42,515 nucleotides of DNA from Mnemiopsis leidyi (Eukaryota; Ctenophora; Tentaculata; Lobata; Bolinopsidae). The translations under genes and the position numbers were made by a program. This document shows positions 24,801 through 32,419 of the stretch, in pieces. The DNA lies in contig JH153432.1 in assembly GCA_000226015.1 (NCBI GenBank), positions 122,117 to 164,631 of the forward strand, in the 5' to 3' direction. Numbering within the stretch: the first letter of the stretch is position 1; every line of letters starts with the position of its first letter. A model generated the notes under the pieces. That model was not told the origin of the DNA and did not search any database. It worked only from the letters and a program-made list of their open reading frames with translations.

Positions 24801-27800
24801 GCGCCCAGAAGAATCCAACTCCCACGGTTTAACAAACTGCTCAATCATTAATGTGATCTGATCAGGTAGCTTCGATTCAGGGTCAAGTTCTACATGTTTC
24901 CATTAACATGCTCGTTAGCTTCACAAGAAAGTATAAGTACGGCTCTTGGAAACCGTTAAACTTAGTACAGAAAAGTAAACTACTGGAAGTAGAGGATTGT
25001 TATCAAATCACTAAAGTTACTACAGGAAAGTTAACTAGAGGATGGTTATCAAATCACTAAAGTTACCGCCCACACGTTTTATTATAACTACGTGAACTTG
25101 GGTGCTCATACTCAGAGACAAGTCCAAGATCAAAGCAAAGCCCACATTAAACTCCCTCGACAATGAAGTGCAGTAATGAAAGAGTGGACTTAATTAACGA
25201 GATGAAAGTTGTGAAAGTGAGAAAGTGTTTACATTATGAATGTGGCATGTGCTACAGCACGTACCGTTTTGTAACGATTTGAAGAACGATGCTAACATGT
25301 GATCTTGAGATGAGGTTTTCAATATTCATAACTGTGAGACCGTGGTACAATGAAGTTGTATAAAGTTGTATAAAGTTGTATAAAGTTGTAGTTGTACCAC
25401 AGCTGTTAACTCCGAGTACAGTTACTTTTACATGACCTCTGGACAATGCTTTAGAGTTTCAATCTATTTCCTGGTTATATCAGCACGAAATATAAGGAAT
25501 ATTTATGCTTCATACTCAGTACTCATGAAGATGTGAGATTTATCGTAGATCTGTTTGATAGATTATCCACAAAAATTCAAACTCAAGTCTTGATTGATCT
25601 AATACGCATGAAGATCAATCGCATTACTTTTATTAGGCCGAATGATCTACAACTACAAGTGTATTTGTACAGTTTCGCATATACAAATTGATTGTAGGTC
25701 GATACTCGATAGACAGATCAAATGAGACACAATTTCTTAATTCTTCATATTTAACAATCAAGTATCAACCATGGTAAATTAAACTGACTTTATATTAATA
25801 CCACATTAAAAGAGTAAAGGAAATAGCGTGATCTAATTTGCTATTTTTTATGTTTATTTATTGTTAAAAATTTCATTAAATTTCATGGCATGCAAGATGA
25901 CAGGAGGAACCAAATTGGTACCAAAACTAAAAGGAACCAAATTAGTACAACTAAGAGTGCTTTACTTTCGTTTTCACATCGGCTACCTTTACAATCGTCG
26001 GCCTCCTTCAATCCCTCCATTTACCGACAAACCCGTAAAGATACACTCAATACCCATACCAATTTAGAGACAGTTGCTAACACATCCACAAATCATTGTT
26101 CTGCACTCTAATACTATGTTGGTCACTCTTACTGTAAATCTACCTATCACATCTCTTGTTTTATCTCTAAAACTCTTTATCCTCAAGTAATACAATAAGG
26201 GATTGACAGCAGAGTTGAGTTGGAAAAGCAAGATGAACGTTAACATTCTGGCATATTCGTCGTAGAAAACTGAAGATGCACCCGCCTGACTAAAGTAAAC
26301 TGACATGATGACGTTGATCATGGTAACACTCAGCGGTATATTACAGAAGAGATACGCAGCAGTAAATATCAGGACTGTGACGGTCGCGCGTGACGTCACG
26401 TCACGTGATGCTCCCCCACGTGACGTCGCGTTACGCAATTTTCGCGCTTGCGCATTTCTGCGGTGCAGGATAACCGTCACGGTCACGCAAGTTGAGCCAA
26501 TTATGAGGAGTAGAGGTAGGGCGATGTTTATCGAGACGAATACCACTTCTACCAGAATGTGTCCGGGGTCTAGAGTGTTCTGTGTTGGGAAGCAGTGGTG
26601 CCCGTTTTCTTGCCAGATGGTACTTCCCATAGTGTACTGCCCGAAGAAAATGTTGCTTGCCGTGGTACGGACAAGCACGAAGAGAAAGTAACTTATCATA
26701 GCGACCTTTATAAGTCTGGGTTTAATTATCTTATGGACGAAGAGTACCTTTACCATCCTTAGTAGGTTGATAACGAGAACTAGAAACAGGTAGAAAGCAG
26801 CCTGCGTCCTGTTTACTGTTCCCCATATTTGTCTGAAAGTAAAACTGTCAAAGACGGTAGGATCTCGATCGTTAAGCAAACAAACTCCAACTGCACAACC
26901 GTTCATACAGATGAAAGAGTCGGTTAAGGCTATTATGGAGTAGACTGAAAACGTTGCGGACTGTTGTTGGTTCTGTGCAGACTTGTGTCTTGAGAAGAAA
27001 TGGCAGGAGTAGATGTTAGCTGGAGTTCCAATTATCAAACAGTAAAATGTGAAACATCCCAAGAATATGTCCATTCCTTCAATGAGAGAAGTGCTGTCTG
27101 CCAATGTTGCGTTTTGCATGACTAACTCAGCTTGATACTTGATAGCAAGGTAGACTCGACAACGTAGTCAAACAAAAAGTTATCAAAATATACTAAAGTA
27201 CTAAGTAGCTTTGAGATTACCTGTAGCGATTTAAGAAGTGATCGAATGATCGTGATTTGTATTATCATCTTTAAAGAATACTTTCTAGTCTCTAGTAGAG
27301 TGAGCACCTGGTGTCCTTGTAAATAAAATTTTCCATTTTCTTTGTTTTTTGTTTTCTTTGTCACTTTTCAGCCTCCCTTGGTGTGTATAGTTGCAGGTGT
27401 GATCGATACATTCCTACTTATCAAGATGATTTTCTCTAAGTAAATTTGAAATTACACATCGTAATTTGCTCGATGTAATTTTAGATTTAATCTTTACTCT
27501 ATTATAGTATTACTAAAACACCAGCATCGTGACGACTTTCGGGGTTTTCTTTTAGCAGTTATCTATTATCACGATTGTTATTAAGGATTCCAAAATGACC
27601 ATAAGCAGGGCAGCGGGAGAAGAGCAGACTTTACTATTTGCTATTTTTCAAAAGTACTTATATTTGACGACACTTAATTAGTAATTAATAATTACATCTC
27701 GGTTTCAGTGCGAGTAACAGGTGCAGACGCCCGAGCGGTGCCGGAGGGAGGAATGTTAGTACCGCTACCATCTCCATCTCTCAGCGAAAAGTCAGGCAGA

Positions 27801-28917
27801 TAGACGATCCAGTCCTACAGATCCTCAATCAGATGCACAAGATTATCTTCATAACCCAGGTATTTGATAAGTTGAGTGTTGGTGACATAATCAGCAGCTG
27901 GCTGTAGGATGCGGTAGTTATCTTATGACACGGTGAATCTCAAATGCATAACTTTTACGTTACATATACGTTACACTAACGGTTACTTTACAAATAATTG
28001 CTTTCAAATGCCAATCAATCAATGCAATTTGGTCATATACTGAACGAGACGGCAGCGATGCGGCAGTAGTGCGGATGTAGGGCGTCAATGCTCCATGCTT
28101 TAAAATACTAACATCGAAAATAAATTCCAGTTACCTCCCTCCTTGACCTTAAATCCGAAACGTCGTGTGATTGAGAAGTACAAGCGAGCACTTTTTACTC
28201 GTCACATTGGGTCTGTTAATCTCAAGAACGAAATAAAAAAGCTCATGGAGGCCTCCAAAGACATCGTCGATTTGAGCTTTAGTGCCAGCAAACCCCTGCA
28301 AGCTCAAAATGATTACAAAGGTTTGTAACCACTAGTAGAACCCCACATTTCAACTTTCCTTATATTTTTTGTATTTTGTTACCCAGGCTTTTACAGTTAT
28401 ACTAAAGGTGTTCCTGGAAGATTCTAGATCTTTTAATGGATACCCTCCTCAATCAACGTCCAATCACGGTAATTTTTTGATGCCGTTTTCCTTGATAGGT
28501 ATCTACTTTTTGCGGACGTTGTTGTCACTTACAATATCGTATCCTTATCTGCAGGTTCCAACTCCCTTGCCAGCCTGGCCGTGGAAGGACCTGAAGGGTC
28601 GGAAGTAATGTTGACTTACGAACATTTGCAGAGTTTAATTGAGACTTGCCTTGTCGAGGCTGGCTATTATGAGGTCCAAGGAACCAGGTGAGTGCATCTT
28701 CTTTCTGTTTTGCGCTTCGTTTGTTTCCTTAGTTATGTGCTTATACATGATGTAATTGTTATATCGGATCGTATGCCCCTTATTATGAAACCGGATTTTA
28801 ATTTATATTTCACGTTACGACCGTAATGATTTATGGATTCACTCATTTTGTAGGACGCCGCCAATCCCTCCGATTCAGTCATTGAACGACTTCACCAGAG
28901 GATTTAACGGGACCTGA
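874..28917 (+). CDS. NEK10: NEK10 serine/threonine (NIMA-related) kinase, 5'-partial, 23 exons
   Basis: Exons: 874-952, 1123-1270, 1390-1479, 1949-2038, 2358-2397, 2612-2703, 4311-4447, 4616-4853, 4970-5072, 7520-7648, 7794-7847, 15257-15375, 15546-15690, 15835-15937, 16091-16296, 16520-16590, 16713-16862, 17127-17231, 17389-17601, 27709-27859, 28131-28320, 28555-28687, 28854-28917. All GT-AG and phase-consistent: 2850 nt, 949 residues plus stop. Residues 1-339 are armadillo-like and include RALRFLFSMERNR. The kinase spans about 365-640: glycine loop GSGAFGSVYK (373-382), Lys399, HRDLTPNN (504-511, Asp506 catalytic), DFG 524-526, then SVVGTILYSCPE. Thr in place of Lys in HRDLxPxN is the NEK10 signature. 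The C-terminus keeps the family blocks QRKVRQI, ITQLPP, NPKRRVIEKYK and EAGYYE. In mammals NEK10 is a ciliary kinase. Roughly 150 N-terminal residues of the human-type protein are missing, presumably upstream of the window. The start of exon 17389-17601 is the least certain junction: an acceptor at 17388 is the only one that keeps phase. Confidence 0.93.
1480..1948 (+). other. NEK10 intron, no other feature seen
   Basis: Intron between the exons at 1390-1479 and 1949-2038. I found no open frame with family similarity and no repeat in it. The next intron (2039-2357) also appears empty apart from one TCACGTGA octamer at 2236-2243. Confidence 0.6.
2856..3899 (-). CDS. Divergent intronless SIX-family homeobox protein (347 aa)
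   Basis: A DNA-binding transcription factor of the SIX (sine oculis) class. The first ~165 residues are rich in Ser, Pro and Thr and look disordered. Residues ~175-255 match only the C-terminal half of a SIX domain (LWLRGHYARETQRLGRPL, then RRIQPFPQTI, equivalent to the canonical RRKFPLPRTI). The homeodomain spans ~259-318 and includes YPSPGQK and WFKNRRARDR, so Lys50 (K308) and Asn51 (N309) are present. A normal SIX domain is ~115 residues, so its N-terminal helices are missing or unrecognisable. One exon, antisense inside the NEK10 intron 2704-4310; a TATA-like box lies ~75 bases upstream of the ATG. Which SIX subfamily (1/2, 3/6 or 4/5) cannot be told by eye. The single exon could reflect retroposition. 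Confidence 0.88.
   Translation of the reverse strand: MSQGILISAAQEADLPTSPDLTTPDSPGQSSKFSHVFSLGPDSLLPSSPSWTKVLSPVNSSSDDSAYFGSPPPTPGDRGAYTEVPSVTLAYHPVPSLQSNLHNTDLKLKQQPYTHTTNPATFPPLPSDLMDFFPANYQVDPSYPLNQPYPHQSNPKAPFNHPAYLENLQNKIMRRKGSARCDKEKSTLNYLKTLAREEQYEEMFVIISNFNFSEKNHSWLQTLWLRGHYARETQRLGRPLNPADRLRLRRIQPFPQTISLPDDYESQRFAKDFLKVFYAINEYPSPGQKMMLSARCRMTYHQVNSWFKNRRARDREQPEQVKVSPQQLNETLDLMMNIIESDKDIAL
3974..3981 (-). promoter_or_regulatory. TATA-like box of the SIX homeobox gene
   Basis: TATAAATA on the minus strand, about 75 bases before the ATG at 3899. The spacing allows a 5' leader of about 45 bases. A TCACGTGA palindrome (4030-4037) lies about 50 bases further upstream. Confidence 0.5.
5222..7128 (-). 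CDS. Secreted/lysosomal sulfatase, N-acetylglucosamine-6-sulfatase (GNS)-like
   Basis: Three exons on the minus strand: 6411-7128, 6043-6269, 5222-5896; 1620 nt, 539 aa, phases consistent. The middle-exon acceptor at 6270/6271 was chosen because it restores frame and adds KHWYTQSRPP, which matches GNS. A leucine-rich signal peptide is followed by the metal-binding LLDDVDD. CCPSR carries the cysteine that is converted to formylglycine. Later come TSDNG, DKRQPYE, and a C-terminal cysteine-rich region (FCFCVDSKNNTFTCERRV, then EYYDLHKDPFQMKNM) typical of GNS and the Sulf enzymes. GNS is ~550 aa, so length fits; the long hydrophilic domain of Sulf1/2 is absent. Expected role: removal of 6-sulfate from glucosamine residues of heparan or keratan sulfate. 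Nested antisense in the NEK10 intron 5073-7519. Start may be Met1, Met3 or Met7. Confidence 0.9.
7129..7519 (+). promoter_or_regulatory. Possible internal promoter and alternative first exon of NEK10
   Basis: TATAAAA sits at 7312-7318 on the + strand. An ATG at 7385 opens a frame that runs without a stop into the kinase exon at 7520, in the correct frame (135 nt). If used, it would make a NEK10 without the armadillo half and with a hydrophobic N-terminus. The region also has to contain the divergent promoter of the sulfatase gene. There is no transcript evidence. Confidence 0.3.
7848..9402. other. NEK10 intron segment, possibly decayed mobile DNA
   Basis: No supported gene. Between 7980 and 8760 there are related short blocks (GATCTGAGCYACCA near 8155 and 8260; GCCTAGTTGTC near 8615 and 8725), which suggests degraded repeats. 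A 44-base direct repeat lies at 9132-9214. The small minus-strand frame at 8813-9097 shows no domain. Confidence 0.4.
9132..9214. repeat. Two-copy direct repeat, period 44
   Basis: The block CCAATACYGACTCGTATTG plus AGCAAAG occurs at 9145-9170 and 9189-9214 with one mismatch, and the flanks are also related. Confidence 0.7.
9403..12069 (-). CDS. Secreted nine-Ig-domain protein, three tandem three-Ig modules (888 aa)
   Basis: Single-exon frame. A signal peptide (LLLLLPLALQG) is followed by nine Ig-like domains in three repeats of an a-b-c module: a, a short domain with GVYTC or GIYSC; b, I-set-like with PTMEW and TYICxAxNVGG; c, I-set-like with PSDSGNYTCVATNIDGVAE. Module spacing is 861 and 870 bases, whole codons, and the copies are very similar in DNA, so the triplication is recent. 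Several NLT and NYT sites could be N-glycosylated. No transmembrane segment or GPI-like tail is seen; the protein ends LNVQPRGN, so it is probably secreted. Nested antisense in the 7.4-kb NEK10 intron, with a truncated sister just upstream. Function unknown; adhesion, matrix or recognition roles are inference from the fold only. Confidence 0.88.
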   Translation of the reverse strand: MLLLLLPLALQGTLSQELVRETITCRERSFVPLRCGVKSENTTWLRTVDGEQKDVRSLGDRRFVITREGDMYISRVKQEHAGVYTCQNGGVAIKEVTVEIAPRPTITIAPSDVTVHTGELVHLSCEGDGDPKPTMEWQIYMGVLTRDVTVIPDNLTEKEILDYKGGNFLTTEAGHLYIRDPVAAYSATYICVATNVGGRSWATAQVLILEPPRITTTPKDTNSVDGESVVMTCYATGNPLPMITWRLEGFDGNTIEELGKHPSGRYELDHNKALRIRSPLPSDSGNYTCVATNIDGVAEASAILKVIFRETKTGKEGGFVSLKCGSSAPATWFKTVNGDKRDVKSLSDNRYIITSDGSFFISRLRETDKGIYSCHKAGVAVKEVTVEISHRPTIALAPSDITVQSGELIHLQCEGSGSPKPTMEWKIHVGFLRNVTVIPDNLTEKEVLNFEGGNFLVTKAGHLYIRDTVAGYSATYICIASNVGGTNSATARVLILEPPRITIRPKDTKSVDGESISFTCQASGNPLPVITWRLEGFDGNTIEKLEKHPSGRYELDAHKALTIRSPLPSDSGNYTCVATNIDGVAEASAIVKVLFRETKTGNEGGFVSLKCGSPATWFKTVNGEKRDVKSLSDNRYIITRDGSFFISRLRETDKGIYSCHKAGVAIKEVTVDIAPRPTIALAPADVTARLGELIHLPCEGSGNPKPTMEWRVGKSFLKLKKVPVIPDNLTEKEILNYKGGCFLVTEAGHLYIRNPTATFSTEYVCIASSVGGRSWASARVFILEPPRLTKRPKDTTFYDDGNSDEVGLTCRATGNPSPIISWRVETFEGVTIEELENHPSGKYELDPYKILKIRFPLPSDSGNYTCVATNIDGVAEASAILNVQPRGN
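12070..12835. other. AT-rich spacer between the Ig gene and its sister copy
   Basis: No gene seen. The first ~50 bases (12070-12115) match the DNA just beyond the start of the sister copy (13235-13280), so the shared block includes 5' leader or promoter DNA. The segment around 12590-12780 faintly resembles 14490-14740 (TTTATTCGGTC, TTTTGCAGAATT), perhaps an old duplication. Confidence 0.4.
12836..13234 (-). pseudogene. Truncated sister of the Ig gene: signal peptide plus one Ig domain
   Basis: 132-aa frame. The signal peptide and the first Ig domain closely match the start of the nine-Ig protein (RETITSRERSFVSL, GVYTCFKAGVAIKEVTLEI). Similarity stops abruptly after TPRPS, exactly at the a/b domain boundary, and the rest is unrelated. 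The 5' flank is conserved over ~50 bases, so it may still be transcribed. It is either a truncated duplicate, a small one-Ig secreted protein, or the first exon of a spliced gene whose other exons I cannot find. The reading frame through the Ig domain is intact. Confidence 0.65.
13235..15095. other. NEK10 intron segment without genes
   Basis: Gene-free by inspection. It contains the degenerate inverted repeat field at 13821-14170, which has a telomere-like core. The rest is AT-rich and unremarkable. Confidence 0.5.
13821..14170. repeat. Degenerate CTTAAGAACCG repeat field, inverted, with telomere-like core
   Basis: From 13821 to about 14017 a loose 10-11-base unit (AAGAACCGCTT and variants) recurs more than a dozen times. 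From about 14081 to 14170 the reverse complement form (AAGCGGTTCTT and variants) recurs. Between them, at about 14069-14085, is GGGTTAGGGTTAGG. The whole could fold as a large imperfect hairpin. Confidence 0.7.
15096..15269 (+). repeat. Four tandem copies of a 3' splice site (43/44-bp units)
   Basis: Units alternate 44, 43, 44, 43 bases, which gives a dimeric 87-base periodicity. The copies differ only by CTAGAC versus CTGAC. Each unit contains an acceptor (ACACTACACAG, ending at 15126, 15169, 15213 and 15256) and the first ~13 bases of the NEK10 exon. Only the fourth acceptor keeps the kinase frame open. Confidence 0.93.
17612..17750 (+). repeat. G-rich minisatellite just after a NEK10 5' splice site
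   Basis: Repeats of about 18 bases (GATGTTCTGGGGGCAC and variants), with many runs of four to six G on the transcribed-sense strand, start some 10 bases after the donor at 17602. They could form G-quadruplexes in the pre-mRNA. Confidence 0.85.
17751..18472. other. Downstream flank of the LDLa-GPCR gene
   Basis: No gene seen. This is AT-rich DNA between the NEK10 minisatellite and the stop codon of the antisense receptor; it probably includes that gene's 3' UTR. A minus-strand AATAAA occurs near 18034, 440 bases past the stop. Confidence 0.4.
18473..22466 (-). CDS. LDL-receptor class A repeat GPCR, GRL101/RXFP-like (1210 aa)
   Basis: Three exons on the minus strand: 22199-22466, 21803-22020, 18473-21619; 3633 nt with agreeing phases. 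I start at Met 22466 because it places the hydrophobic stretch of a signal peptide at the N-terminus; an in-frame Met at 22505 is the alternative. A Ser/Thr-rich stretch follows, then a cysteine-containing segment, then about eight or nine LDLa-like repeats with acidic calcium motifs (CADGSDESNC, CGDFSDEELC, CQDFSDEC). The seven-helix domain runs from about residue 759 to 1115; TM7 carries NSVLNPLLYD (NPxxY type). At the TM3 end the usual DRY is replaced by LMRALR. No leucine-rich repeats are seen, unlike RXFP1/2 and snail GRL101. Ligand unknown. Nested antisense in the 10.1-kb NEK10 intron. Confidence 0.88.
23631..23685. repeat. Perfect inverted repeat, 25-bp arms, 5-base loop
   Basis: Arm 23631-23655 is the exact reverse complement of 23661-23685, with loop TGGTA. 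As RNA it would form a miRNA-precursor-sized stem. Whether it is transcribed beyond NEK10 pre-mRNA is unknown. Confidence 0.95.
24487..24610. repeat. Imperfect direct repeats (GTGGTTGTTGAGTTGGTTGG)
   Basis: Three to four diverged copies of an AGTGGTTGTT...GTTGGTTGGTAAAA word lie in a row, G/T-rich on the + strand. Confidence 0.6.
24991..25066. repeat. Two-copy direct repeat, period 46
   Basis: Blocks of 30 bases at 24991-25020 and 25037-25066 differ at one position; both end TCAAATCACTAAAGTTAC. Confidence 0.85.
25342..25400. repeat. 10-bp tandem repeat inside a short inverted repeat
   Basis: TAAAGTTGTA and one variant are repeated four times (25351-25390). The array is flanked by GTGGTACAA (25342-25350) and its exact complement TTGTACCAC (25392-25400). 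Confidence 0.85.
26064..27119 (-). CDS. Intronless class A (rhodopsin-like) GPCR, orphan (351 aa)
   Basis: Seven hydrophobic segments follow a short N-terminus with an N-glycosylation site (NAT). TM1 holds GTPANIYS. TM7 holds NSAVNPLLYYLRIKSFRD, a good NPxxY followed by a helix-8-like stretch. The DRY position reads LLRMVKV, so Asp/Glu is missing. The third intracellular loop is unusual: its TSRGGASRDVTSRA stretch is encoded by DNA made of CACGTGA and TGACGTCA words (26392-26430). Nested antisense near the end of the 10.1-kb NEK10 intron, ~590 bases before the NEK10 exon at 27709. The RM[VI]K[VI] motif is shared with the GPCR at 34261-35205, which suggests one lineage-specific family. Ligand unknown. 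Confidence 0.88.
   Translation of the reverse strand: MQNATLADSTSLIEGMDIFLGCFTFYCLIIGTPANIYSCHFFSRHKSAQNQQQSATFSVYSIIALTDSFICMNGCAVGVCLLNDRDPTVFDSFTFRQIWGTVNRTQAAFYLFLVLVINLLRMVKVLFVHKIIKPRLIKVAMISYFLFVLVRTTASNIFFGQYTMGSTIWQENGHHCFPTQNTLDPGHILVEVVFVSINIALPLLLIIGSTCVTVTVILHRRNAQARKLRNATSRGGASRDVTSRATVTVLIFTAAYLFCNIPLSVTMINVIMSVYFSQAGASSVFYDEYARMLTFILLFQLNSAVNPLLYYLRIKSFRDKTRDVIGRFTVRVTNIVLECRTMICGCVSNCL
27120..27708. other. Upstream flank of the nested GPCR, end of the NEK10 intron
   Basis: No gene seen. It should hold the GPCR promoter on the minus strand. The 80-aa minus frame at 27122-27364 looks like chance. Confidence 0.4.
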
Positions 28918-29017
28918 ATAGCCGGATTAACTCTGATGCGAATCTAGGAGCTTTTGTGACACTGATTTTGGCGAGAATCTGTGAGAACCCGTCGTTTTAT
29001 CGAGACGGCTTTAATGA

Positions 29018-29023
29018 AATAAA
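29018..29023 (+). terminator. NEK10: Poly(A) signal of NEK10
   Basis: AATAAA about 100 bases after the NEK10 stop codon (28915-28917). Confidence 0.7.
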
Positions 29024-29144
29024 AACAGAGACAGACTCTTATTTGTTAACTTTCAGTTCAAAGACAGATACAGCAAATTGCTTCTTATAAATAATCCAAT
29101 TTTTTCATACTTTTTTAACTAACAAAGATCAATTAGATAAGAAA

Positions 29145-29150
29145 TTTATT
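29145..29150 (-). terminator. Poly(A) signal of the SAXO-like gene
   Basis: AATAAA on the minus strand (TTTATT on +), about 140 bases beyond the stop codon at 29291. It lies only ~125 bases from the NEK10 signal, so the two 3' ends converge closely. Confidence 0.55.
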
Positions 29151-29290
29151 TTATGTTTATTAAATGTAATATAGTGTATAAATGATCGCCTTTAATTCAG
29201 AAATGTGTAAAACGGTTTCCAATTAAATTATACTTTTAGAGACTGAGTATTAGTTGTCAAATCTAAAAACTTCACTTTGCCAACTCCTTA

Positions 29291-30370
29291 TCAAGCGTAA
29301 ACATCCTTTGTCGGCTGTAGTTTATCGTGGATGGCACTGTACATGGTTGTCATACTCATGGGCTGCTCCCTGTCGATAAACGCGAACCCGTCCTTAGGGC
29401 GATACGGCTGGGCAATGTCACTGCGGTGGACGAAGGGGACAGAGTAATCGCGCTTCTGGGTCGTGACCGAGAGGAATGGAGGGGGTGTGGTTCTCTCTTT
29501 GCGTATAGCCCAGGGTGGAATTTCTCGGACACTCACCTGAAATTTTGGTCTTGTGTAAATCACACTGTTTATCTGCGGCATGTACAAGCAATATTCCGAG
29601 ATGATAGCAAGACATACGAACTAGAAATTTATCGCGATGTGTGGTTTACATTTTTACCTTCCAAGAACCAAAATCTTGCTTGTAGGTTGTGCCAGTAACC
29701 ATTGCTTCCAAGTTTTGGGGGCTGTAGAATGGTTTCTTTTTATTTCTTGACATTCTTTGAATGTTCGGTAAGGGGACGATCTTAGCAAAGTCATCTTTAT
29801 AACTTGTCGTGCTGTGCATTGATATCTGGAAAAATGTTTTGATATTATCTCCATAACCCATGTCCGATGGAATAAGTTAATGAGTAGTAAGTTCAATTTT
29901 TGATTTGGCAAAATAGTTTAGTAGTTGCATAATGACGGTATACAAAGTTTTGTAAATGCGTGCTTTGCTAGAATCCCCAACACTAACGACAAGTTACTCG
30001 AAAATATGCATACCTCAGGGGCGGTGTACTGTCTTCTTGGAGCCTTGTTCTCGTACCTAGGAATGGTTTTCATGTCCCAGGGTTTGAATCTCTCCTGACA
30101 AGTGGTAACATACGTGTTTCTGTACTCGGTAGCGATAGGAAGAGCATCCTGGGGTCGCCGAACAAGAGGTGGCGATATCCGCTTGTGTCCCGGGTAGTCT
30201 CGCCGGTAGGTCGAATGTGAGTTGTCGTCAAGGCTTGGGAGCCGTTCCGGTGGAACGTATACTTTCGGCTTCTCGTCAACAAAGGTGACACAATTCTGAC
30301 ATATTGCCGTCTCGATTTTCTTTGGTTTGTTGTCCGGTTCTCCCATGCTTGTGTTGTTACGTACGACCAA
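29291..30370 (-). CDS. SAXO-like axonemal microtubule-stabilising protein (256 aa)
   Basis: Three exons on the minus strand: 30014-30370, 29658-29825, 29291-29536; 771 nt, all phase 0. The protein is basic and Tyr/Pro-rich, with SAXO (FAM154)-type repeats of the form STYxxDY/F: HSTYRRDYPGHK, EYRNTYVTTCQERFKPWD, TTSYKDDFAKI, TGTTYKQDFGSWK, MTTMYSAIHDKLQP. Proline-rich linkers (VYVPPERLPSLDD, PKDGFAF) separate them. Such proteins bind microtubules inside cilia and centrioles, often as microtubule inner proteins. The start may instead be Met9 (MGEPDNK). Human SAXO1/2 are ~400-470 aa, so this is a short member. It converges on NEK10, itself a ciliary kinase. Confidence 0.75.
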
Positions 30371-32239
<1,869 letters not shown>

Positions 32240-32419
32240 TCAGCAAGTATCGGAGTTATCTCCCCAAATAAGCCCCTTGCCAGTGATGCACTCCAGAGAG
32301 AGATATCCCTCCGTACATTTAGAGTCGTGAGAATAACAACCAGGATGTTTACAACAGTCCCCACATATGTAGCTCCAGCATCGGAAACAGCTGGGTCCGC
32401 ACAGCCCCATACATCCAGC
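32240..32419 (-). CDS. Terminal exon of a cysteine-rich, probably secreted protein (partial)
   Basis: An acceptor (TTTTGTCAG) at 32420 leads into about 59 codons and a stop, with 11 cysteines: C-x3-C-x3-C-x2-C-x4-C-x2-CC-x4-C-x6-C. The core GDCCKHPGCYSHDSKC has a CC...H/C...C spacing that recalls small disulfide-rich secreted proteins and, faintly, the phospholipase A2 calcium loop/active-site helix, but the PLA2 HD catalytic pair is not clearly in place. I could not find the upstream exon with a signal peptide; it should lie at higher coordinates. Family unknown. Confidence 0.4.
   Translation of the reverse strand, partial: AGCMGLCGPSCFRCWSYICGDCCKHPGCYSHDSKCTEGYLSLECITGKGLIWGDNSDTC

Larger units (their letters stand above)
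22506..26063. other. NEK10 intron segment without supported genes
   Basis: No frame here shows a recognisable domain. Contents are a perfect hairpin (23631-23685), repeated CCATGGTCA words (23490-23580), imperfect direct repeats (24487-24610, 24991-25066) and a 10-bp tandem repeat (25351-25390). The 77-aa frame at 24253-24486 has no family match that I can see. Confidence 0.5.
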
